Shown here: piece by piece, positions 1-4,274 of the stretch | How positions within the stretch are numbered: the first letter of the stretch is position 1 | Layout: the number at the start of each line of letters is the position of its first letter | Assembly (NCBI GenBank): GCA_903950295.1 | Contig: CAJBAP010000336.1 | Span: forward strand, 1-6,289 | Direction of reading: 5' to 3' | DNA: 6,289 nucleotides | DNA from: an uncultured Rhodocyclaceae bacterium | Lineage (GTDB): Bacteria; Pseudomonadota; Gammaproteobacteria; Burkholderiales; Rhodocyclaceae | Notes under the pieces: generated by a model | What the model was told of the DNA's origin: nothing | The model's database searches: none | The model's input: only the letters and a program-made list of their open reading frames with translations | Translations under genes and position numbers: made by a program

Positions 1-77
1 CGTTCCAGTTCGAGAAAAACCACCGTTGCGGCAAAGCCGCACGCCACGCCGACCAGCGCGATGATGACCCGCAACAC
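1..77 (-). CDS. 5' end of a gene leaving the window; hydrophobic N-terminus, function unknown
   Basis: Reading leftwards from a GTG at 77-75, the frame stays open to the window edge and gives 25 residues. They begin MLRVIIALVGVACGFAAT and continue VVFLELE. This is a short basic N-terminus followed by about 20 uninterrupted hydrophobic residues, as in a signal anchor or a first transmembrane helix. The start is supported by a very strong Shine-Dalgarno sequence, GGAGGAGG, on the minus strand at 92-85, seven bases before the GTG. A TTG at 74-72 is the in-frame alternative. The gene lies 109 nt downstream of the small exported protein on the same strand, so the two could be co-transcribed, although an inverted repeat lies between them. 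The product is probably inserted in or exported through the inner membrane. I do not recognise the family, and too little is present to assign a function. Confidence 0.6.
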   Translation of the reverse strand, partial: MLRVIIALVGVACGFAATVVFLELE

Positions 78-84
78 CTATTAA

Positions 85-92
85 CCTCCTCC
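85..92 (-). promoter_or_regulatory. Strong Shine-Dalgarno sequence of the left-edge gene
   Basis: The plus-strand bases CCTCCTCC read GGAGGAGG on the minus strand, an almost ideal anti-16S match. The spacing to the GTG start at 77 is seven bases. This site is the main reason for calling the truncated gene at the left edge. Confidence 0.7.
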
Positions 93-112
93 GGTCGGCG
101 ACTTGTTATAAA

Positions 113-129
113 TCTGGCGCGTTGCCAGA
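113..129. repeat. Inverted repeat (6-bp arms, 5-nt loop) between two minus-strand genes
   Basis: TCTGGC at 113-118 and GCCAGA at 124-129 are perfect inverted arms around a five-base loop. Read on the minus strand, the hairpin is followed by ATTTATAACAAG, which is AT-rich but has no proper T-run. It could be a weak terminator behind the exported-protein gene, an operator beside a TATAAC-like -10 box at 110-105 for the left-edge gene, or a processing hairpin. I see no convincing -35 box at the right distance. Function is unproven; only the symmetry is seen directly. Confidence 0.4.
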
Positions 130-186
130 ATGCCGACGCAGAGCAATTATGCAGCAGGATTCACGTGTTCGCCGGGCTATCGGCCA

Positions 187-555
187 TCAATAGGCCGGCA
201 CCGTCCGCCAACCCTCGGGGCAATAGCTCACATTGGGATAGTAGGCGCGATACGACTCACAGTAGTACCAAAGCCTTTGCGGGGGCGGTGCTGCGATCAC
301 CACGGGCGGCGAGCGCGGCGCGTCGATGGTCAGCGCGAGCGCACCGAGCGCCAGGCCGGCACCCAGCACGCCCCAGGCGGTGCCATTGCTGTAATGCCGG
401 TGATGGTCGAAATGACGCTCATAGTGGCGCTCGTAGCGATCCGCCCGAAACTGGCGGTCATTGCCACCATGGCGATCACCAAAACGCTCCGCCGCTGCGG
501 GCAGGGATGTTGCCAGCAACAGGCTGGCGATAAGTCCGGTAGTCAGTCTCTTCAT
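187..555 (-). CDS. Small exported protein with Sec signal peptide and C-terminal Cys/Tyr/Trp motif; function unknown
   Basis: This 122-residue protein begins MKRLTTGLIASLLLATSLPA and has a classic Sec signal peptide with predicted cleavage after the AAA at residues 20-22. Residues 24-56 are rich in His, Arg and Tyr (RYERHYERHFDHHRHY), which could bind metal or anionic polymers. Residues 57-77 form a Gly/Ala/Leu hydrophobic stretch that could be a membrane helix or glycine zipper. A Pro-rich linker leads to a C-terminal motif, WYYCESYRAYYPNVSYCPEGW at residues 96-116, with C99 and C112 possibly forming a disulfide in the periplasm. To my knowledge short exported proteins with this YYC...YYP...CP.GW ending are common in proteobacteria and uncharacterised. 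The frame is open upstream to 735, but the ATG at 555 is chosen because it has AGGAG seven bases upstream and starts the signal peptide. It is divergent from the methyltransferase operon and same-stranded with the left-edge gene. Confidence 0.85.
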   Translation of the reverse strand: MKRLTTGLIASLLLATSLPAAAERFGDRHGGNDRQFRADRYERHYERHFDHHRHYSNGTAWGVLGAGLALGALALTIDAPRSPPVVIAAPPPQRLWYYCESYRAYYPNVSYCPEGWRTVPAY

Positions 556-562
556 GATGATT

Positions 563-567
563 CTCCT
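563..567 (-). promoter_or_regulatory. Shine-Dalgarno sequence fixing the start of the small exported protein
   Basis: CTCCT on the plus strand is AGGAG on the minus strand, seven bases before the ATG at 555. It selects this start over the longer open frame reaching 735, whose extra 60 residues would bury the signal peptide. Confidence 0.75.
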
Positions 568-572
568 CAGTA

Positions 573-587
573 GGACGAAAAACGTCC
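573..587 (-). repeat. Leader hairpin GGACG-N5-CGTCC upstream of the exported-protein gene
   Basis: The bases GGACGAAAAACGTCC form a perfect 5-bp inverted repeat with a five-base homopolymer loop (A5 on plus, T5 on minus). It lies directly before the Shine-Dalgarno sequence at 567-563 in the probable 5' untranslated region of the minus-strand gene. It could stabilise the transcript, modulate ribosome access or be an operator half. The role is inference. Confidence 0.4.
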
Positions 588-627
588 AAGCTTCACAAAG
601 GCTGACCGGGGGTTTGTAAGTGTTTAT

Positions 628-661
628 GTCGGGTAGCCGTTCCGCCCGTGCCGACTTTTTT
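628..661 (+). promoter_or_regulatory. Possible weak terminator/attenuator-like hairpin plus T6 in the operon leader
   Basis: GTCGG at 628-632 and CCGAC at 651-655 are complementary and are followed at once by six T residues (656-661), the general layout of an intrinsic terminator on the plus strand. The loop is long (18 nt) and the stem only five pairs, with a competing inner CGGG/CCCG pairing, so it is weak. No plus-strand gene ends upstream, so if real it would act in the leader of the methyltransferase operon. It may be chance. Confidence 0.2.
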
Positions 662-669
662 GGAGTGGC

Positions 670-681
670 ATGGTTCAATAG
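670..681 (+). other. Three-codon mini-ORF (ATG GTT CAA TAG) just before the methyltransferase start
   Basis: An ATG at 670 is followed by GTT, CAA and a TAG stop at 679-681; the methyltransferase ATG comes after only three more bases and in the same frame. The only nearby Shine-Dalgarno-like sequence, GGAG at 662-665, is four bases from this ATG but 19 from the ATG at 685. Ribosomes could therefore load at the mini-ORF and restart at 685. This is seen in the sequence; its use is inference. Confidence 0.25.
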
Positions 682-684
682 TGC

Positions 685-1527
685 ATGAACCACGTGAAGA
701 CACCCGAGCCACACTGGAATCGCAATGCTCAGCACTGGCAGTTGCTGACATCGCCCTTGCGTCCATGCTCGGAGGATGTTGCCTTCTATCAGCAGATCAT
801 CCGTCGCTGGCGTGCGGATGCGGGTAACCCGCCCTGCCGGGTTCTCGCCCTCGGTGTAACGCCGGAACTACGAACTCTGGACTGGCCGACCGATACCGAG
901 TTGCTGGCCTGTGACCGCTCGCATGCCATGATCGCGACCAACTGGCCACGTGCAGAGTTTCCCGGGAAGCTCGCCACACCCATCTGTGCCGACTGGCGCA
1001 CCCTACCTTTGCCGACCGGTTCATGCAACATTGCAATCGGTGATGGCAGCGCATCAATGCTGGCCCTCGTCGACGACCTGCCAAGTGCCGGCCGCGAACT
1101 TGACCGCATTCTTGGTCAAAATGCCACGCTGATCCTGCGACTCTTCGTCCGTCCGCAAATTACCGAAGAAATTGCAGATATCGCGGCGGACGCCACTGCC
1201 GGGCGCATTGTCAGCTTCCACACCTTCAAGTGGCGGCTGGCCATGGCCTTGCAAGGCGATGCTGGCGCTGGCGTGCGACTGGCAGACATATGGGACAACT
1301 TCACCGCGCAGTTTCCAGATCGTCAGGTACTGGCGCGGCACACCGGTTGGTTGCCTGAAGCAATCGCCACCATCGATTCCTATCGGGATGCCACTGCCCG
1401 CTACCACTTTCACCATCTTGACGAAATTGCCGCAGCCCTGCCGGGGTTTGTAATTTACTCGGCCCACACGCCCACCTATGAACTCGGCGAGCGCTGTCCG
1501 ATCATTGCCGCGCGCCGGCCACGATAA
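685..1527 (+). CDS. Class I SAM-dependent methyltransferase
   Basis: This 280-residue protein probably transfers a methyl group from S-adenosylmethionine in the cytoplasm; the acceptor is unknown. The Rossmann-type SAM site is visible in the first half: motif I VLALGVTPEL at residues 53-62, the acidic end of strand 2 in LLACDRSHAM (D77, ribose contact), ADW at 102-104 as the adenine-contact region, and CNIAIGDGS at 114-122 as the strand-4 motif. A hydrophobic strand LILRLF follows at 149-154. The C-terminal half (about 160-280) carries extra helices that probably form the substrate lid. The ATG at 685 is the first possible in-frame start, because a TAG stop lies only three bases upstream. Its own Shine-Dalgarno is poor. 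It is the first gene of a compact four-gene unit, with only 2 nt before the next start, implying translational coupling. It is a free-standing methyltransferase, not part of a polyketide or peptide synthase. Confidence 0.8.
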   Translation: MNHVKTPEPHWNRNAQHWQLLTSPLRPCSEDVAFYQQIIRRWRADAGNPPCRVLALGVTPELRTLDWPTDTELLACDRSHAMIATNWPRAEFPGKLATPICADWRTLPLPTGSCNIAIGDGSASMLALVDDLPSAGRELDRILGQNATLILRLFVRPQITEEIADIAADATAGRIVSFHTFKWRLAMALQGDAGAGVRLADIWDNFTAQFPDRQVLARHTGWLPEAIATIDSYRDATARYHFHHLDEIAAALPGFVIYSAHTPTYELGERCPIIAARRPR

Positions 1528-1529
1528 AG

Positions 1530-2837
1530 ATGTCTGCAACGCGGCTGGCCTTGTTCCGACAACTCGAAGCGAGCCAGTGGCTAGCGCCAGATCGCTTGCA
1601 ATCCTTGCAGTATCGCCAGCTCGATGCCCTGCTGCAGCATGTCTGGGCTACTGTTCCCGCTTACCACCCGCGTCTGGCAGCGGCGGGGCTGCAACCCGGC
1701 CGGCCCTGTTCCCCGGCTGATTGGGCGCGACTACCCCTGCTCACCCGACGTGAATTGCAGGCCGATGGGCGGCTGTTCACCAGCCAGTCCGTACCTGCCG
1801 CACACGGCAAGACCTGGACAGTGAGAACTTCGGGTTCGACTGGTGAACCGGTCGAAGTGTTGCGCACTGCCTTCGACCAACTCATGTGGGAAGCCATCAC
1901 GCTGCGCGACCATGCCTGGCACCACCGCAACCTTGGCGGCACGCTGTGCGTGATCCGCGCCGGCGTGTCGAGGCCGCCAGACGATGCGCCAGCAGCAAAT
2001 TGGGGTGCCGCTACTCTTGGTTTGTTCGATACAGGCCCCTGTTTCGTACTGCCGATCGACACCGATATCTCTGTCCAGACAGCCTGGCTACGCCGCCACA
2101 ATCCGCACTACTTGCTGACCTACCCCTCGAATCTCTCGGCTCAGCTGCGGCATCTCGACAAGGCTGCGCTGCCAAAGCTCAAGGAAGTTCGCACCATCGG
2201 TGAAGCCTTGCCTGCCGAATTGCGTGCCGCCGTTTTCGAGCAACTCGGCGTACCACTGGTCGATCTCTACAGTGCCAACGAGGTCGGCAACATCGCCTTG
2301 CAATGTCCCCAATGTCCAGATGGTGACCTGTATCACGTCCAGTCAGAAAGCCTGCTGGTCGAAGTCCTTGATGATGATGGTCAGCCCTGCGCACCCGGTT
2401 CGGTAGGTCGCGTGGTTATCACCACGCTGCATGGTTTTGCCCAGCCGCTACTGCGCTACGAACTAAGGGACCACGCTGAGGTGGCACCACCCTGCGCCTG
2501 CGGCCGCGGCCTGCCAACCCTGAAGCGCATTTATGGCCGCACGCGCAACCTGCTTACCCTGCCAAACGGTGAAAAACGCTGGCCACTGGTTGGCTTCGCT
2601 GCCTACCGTCAAGTTGCCCCGGTCCGCCAGTACCAGATGGTGCAGACGGCCCTGGATGCCATCGAGTTGCGACTTGTCACGGAGCGCCCGCTCTCCGCCG
2701 CCGAAGAGATTACGCTGGCCGAGGTTGTGCGCCGTGCGCTGGGCCACCCCTTTGCCCTGCACTTCACCTATCACGATGCGCTGCTCCCCGGGAGGAATGG
2801 CAAGTTCGAGGAGTTTCTCTCGCTGATCGCGTTATAG
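1530..2837 (+). CDS. Phenylacetate-CoA ligase (PaaK)-like adenylate-forming enzyme
   Basis: This 435-residue protein has the size and motif order of the PaaK/CapK branch of the ANL adenylating superfamily. The ATP-phosphate loop TSGSTGEP is at residues 100-107, the nucleotide-binding motif YSANEVG at 247-253, the ribose-binding Asp in ELRDHAE at 311-317, the hinge-region GRTRN at 336-340, and the C-terminal catalytic lysine is probably K425 in GRNGKFEEF. Two cysteine pairs, C259/C262 (CPQC) and C322/C324 (CAC), resemble the metal-binding cysteines found in many relatives. The expected reaction is activation of a carboxylic acid to an acyl adenylate, often followed by CoA thioester formation. 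The substrate need not be phenylacetate, since no phenylacetate degradation genes are nearby. It starts 2 nt after the methyltransferase stop and precedes a sulfotransferase, which suggests a small-molecule or cell-envelope modification pathway. Confidence 0.85.
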   Translation: MSATRLALFRQLEASQWLAPDRLQSLQYRQLDALLQHVWATVPAYHPRLAAAGLQPGRPCSPADWARLPLLTRRELQADGRLFTSQSVPAAHGKTWTVRTSGSTGEPVEVLRTAFDQLMWEAITLRDHAWHHRNLGGTLCVIRAGVSRPPDDAPAANWGAATLGLFDTGPCFVLPIDTDISVQTAWLRRHNPHYLLTYPSNLSAQLRHLDKAALPKLKEVRTIGEALPAELRAAVFEQLGVPLVDLYSANEVGNIALQCPQCPDGDLYHVQSESLLVEVLDDDGQPCAPGSVGRVVITTLHGFAQPLLRYELRDHAEVAPPCACGRGLPTLKRIYGRTRNLLTLPNGEKRWPLVGFAAYRQVAPVRQYQMVQTALDAIELRLVTERPLSAAEEITLAEVVRRALGHPFALHFTYHDALLPGRNGKFEEFLSLIAL

Positions 2838-2862
2838 CGCGGCAGTGCTATGCTCTCGCGTC

Positions 2863-3699
2863 ATGACAACCGCTCCGCACACCTACCATTTCATCAGCGG
2901 CCTGCCCCGCGCCGGCTCGACCATGCTGTCGGCCATTCTGCGGCAGAATCCCCGCTTCCACGCCGGCGTTACCAGCCCGGTGGCCAGCCTGTTCGCGGGC
3001 ATTCTTGGTCAGGTCAGTGTCGGCAGCGAATGGGCTGCTCAGGTCGATGTCGACAAGCGTCGTACCTTGTTGCGTGGCCTGTTCGATAGCTACTACGCTG
3101 ATATCGAGCGGCCGGTGATTTTCGACACCAACCGCGTCTGGGCCAGCAAACTGCCGGCGCTGCTCGACCTGTTCCCGAACAGCAAGGTTATTGCCTGCGT
3201 GCGCAATGTCGCATGGATCATGGACAGCATCGAACGGCTCTACCGCGCCAACCCCTACGAGAACACGCGGCTGTTTTCCGGCGACGCCGAGCGTAGCACC
3301 GTCTATTCGCGCCTCGAAACCCTGGCCTCGCGCAACCGCCTGGTCGGCCTCGCCTGGTCGGGCCTGAAAGAAGCGTTCTACAGCGAACAGGGCCACGCGC
3401 TGCTGGTGCTCGACTATGACATCCTGGCGCAGCGTCCGCGCGAAGTTCTGCCGCTCGTCTACCGTTTTCTCGGCGAGACGGCCTTCGAACACGACTTCGA
3501 ACATCTCCAACTCGATACGCCGGAATACGACGAGGGTCTCGGCCTGCGCGGCCTCCACAAAGTGCGCGGGCAGGTCGGCTTTCAGCCGCGCCCAACCATC
3601 CTGCCACCCGACCTGTTCCACCAGTACTCACAACTCTCGTTCTGGAAAGACACGGTCTCCAGTCGCGCCAACGTCATCATGATTCGGGACGACGCTTGA
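2863..3699 (+). CDS. PAPS-dependent sulfotransferase family protein
   Basis: This 278-residue cytoplasmic-type enzyme (no signal peptide) should move a sulfuryl group from PAPS to a hydroxyl or amine. The 5'-phosphosulfate loop is clear at the N-terminus: [17 protein letters not shown] at residues 10-26, matching the P-R-x-G-S/T-T pattern of bacterial sulfotransferases. The 3'-phosphate binding region appears as [18 protein letters not shown] at 109-126, with the Arg and Ser that normally contact PAPS. The LYRANPYEN segment and the tail [13 protein letters not shown] are typical of the broad sulfotransferase family. The frame also offers an ATG at 2845 that adds six residues (MLCSRV); the ATG at 2863 is preferred because it leaves a normal short lead into the first strand, but neither has a good Shine-Dalgarno. 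Its stop codon overlaps the start of the APS kinase gene, which supplies its cosubstrate. The acceptor is unknown. Confidence 0.8.
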   Translation: MTTAPHTYHFISGLPRAGSTMLSAILRQNPRFHAGVTSPVASLFAGILGQVSVGSEWAAQVDVDKRRTLLRGLFDSYYADIERPVIFDTNRVWASKLPALLDLFPNSKVIACVRNVAWIMDSIERLYRANPYENTRLFSGDAERSTVYSRLETLASRNRLVGLAWSGLKEAFYSEQGHALLVLDYDILAQRPREVLPLVYRFLGETAFEHDFEHLQLDTPEYDEGLGLRGLHKVRGQVGFQPRPTILPPDLFHQYSQLSFWKDTVSSRANVIMIRDDA

Positions 3700-4271
3700 A
3701 CACTCAGGTCGTCTGGCAAAAAGTCGGCGTTGGCGGGACGGCACGCGCCGCGCTGAAAAACCAGCAGCCACGCTGCATCTGGCTCACCGGCCTGCCGGGT
3801 GCGGGCAAGAGCACGCTGGCGCACCTGCTCGAGGGCGCCCTGCACGCGCAGGGTCGCCACACTTACCTGCTCGATGGCGACAACATTCGCCACGGCCTCA
3901 ATCGCGATCTGGGTTTCTCCGCCACCGACCGTGACGAGAACATCCGCCGTATCGCAGAAGTAGCGCGGCTGATGGTCGATGCCGGGCTGGTCGTCATCGT
4001 CGCCTTCATCTCGCCCTACCGGCGTGAGCGTGCCATGGCGCGCGCCCTGTTCGACCCCGGCGACTTCGTCGAAATCTTCATTGACACCCCGCTCGCCGTC
4101 TGCGAGCGGCGCGACCCCAAGGGCATGTATGCCAAGGCCAGGCGCGGCGAGATGAAAGATTTCACCGGTGTCGATGCACCTTACGAAGCGCCCCTCACGC
4201 CTGAAATTCGCGTCGATGCTTCGCTGGGTGAGCCTGCGGAAACGCTGGCCGCGATTCTCGGCCAGCTCTGA
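3696..4271 (+). CDS. cysC: Adenylylsulfate (APS) kinase
   Basis: This 191-residue protein phosphorylates APS at the 3' position with ATP to make PAPS, the donor used by sulfotransferases. The family motifs are intact: the P-loop GLPGAGKST at residues 32-40, [16 protein letters not shown] at 60-75, the lid-associated [12 protein letters not shown] at 79-90, FISPYRRER at 104-112, and the APS-binding stretch around [19 protein letters not shown] at 142-160. Length matches stand-alone CysC; no ATP sulfurylase domain is fused. The start is a TTG at 3696-3698 sharing bases with the TGA stop of the sulfotransferase (TTGA), so translation is probably coupled; no other in-frame start preserves the N-terminus. 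The location beside a sulfotransferase, and not beside cysD/cysN or cysH in this window, indicates a role in a dedicated sulfation pathway rather than general sulfate assimilation. Its TGA directly abuts the stop of the convergent exoprotein gene. Confidence 0.92.
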   Translation: MNTQVVWQKVGVGGTARAALKNQQPRCIWLTGLPGAGKSTLAHLLEGALHAQGRHTYLLDGDNIRHGLNRDLGFSATDRDENIRRIAEVARLMVDAGLVVIVAFISPYRRERAMARALFDPGDFVEIFIDTPLAVCERRDPKGMYAKARRGEMKDFTGVDAPYEAPLTPEIRVDASLGEPAETLAAILGQL

Positions 4272-4274
4272 TCA
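4269..4274. other. Back-to-back stop codons of convergent genes in one palindrome (TGATCA)
   Basis: The cysC stop TGA occupies 4269-4271 and the minus-strand exoprotein stop, also TGA, occupies 4274-4272. Together they form the palindrome TGATCA with no spacer. No intrinsic terminator hairpin with a T-run is visible on either side, so the two 3' ends must overlap or be ended by Rho. Confidence 0.85.

Noticed and set aside
130..573. Plus-strand ORFs of 147 and 122 codons opposite the small exported protein
   Set aside because: They are antisense to a gene with a clear signal peptide and Shine-Dalgarno; the translations are Arg/Ala/Pro-rich with no recognisable domain.
556..684. Sigma-70 promoters in the divergent intergenic region
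   Set aside because: Promoters must exist here, but no -35/-10 pair with acceptable match and spacing could be found on either strand by eye, so none is annotated.
556..735. Longer N-terminus of the small exported protein starting at 735
   Set aside because: It would put 60 non-conserved-looking residues before a textbook signal peptide, overlap the divergent methyltransferase gene, and lacks the AGGAG found before 555.
1054..1539. Minus-strand ORF of 161 codons opposite the methyltransferase
   Set aside because: No recognisable motif and fully antisense to the better supported gene.
2848..3621. Minus-strand ORF of 257 codons opposite the sulfotransferase
   Set aside because: It is antisense to a frame with clear PAPS-binding motifs; long antisense frames are common in GC-rich DNA and this one shows no domain.
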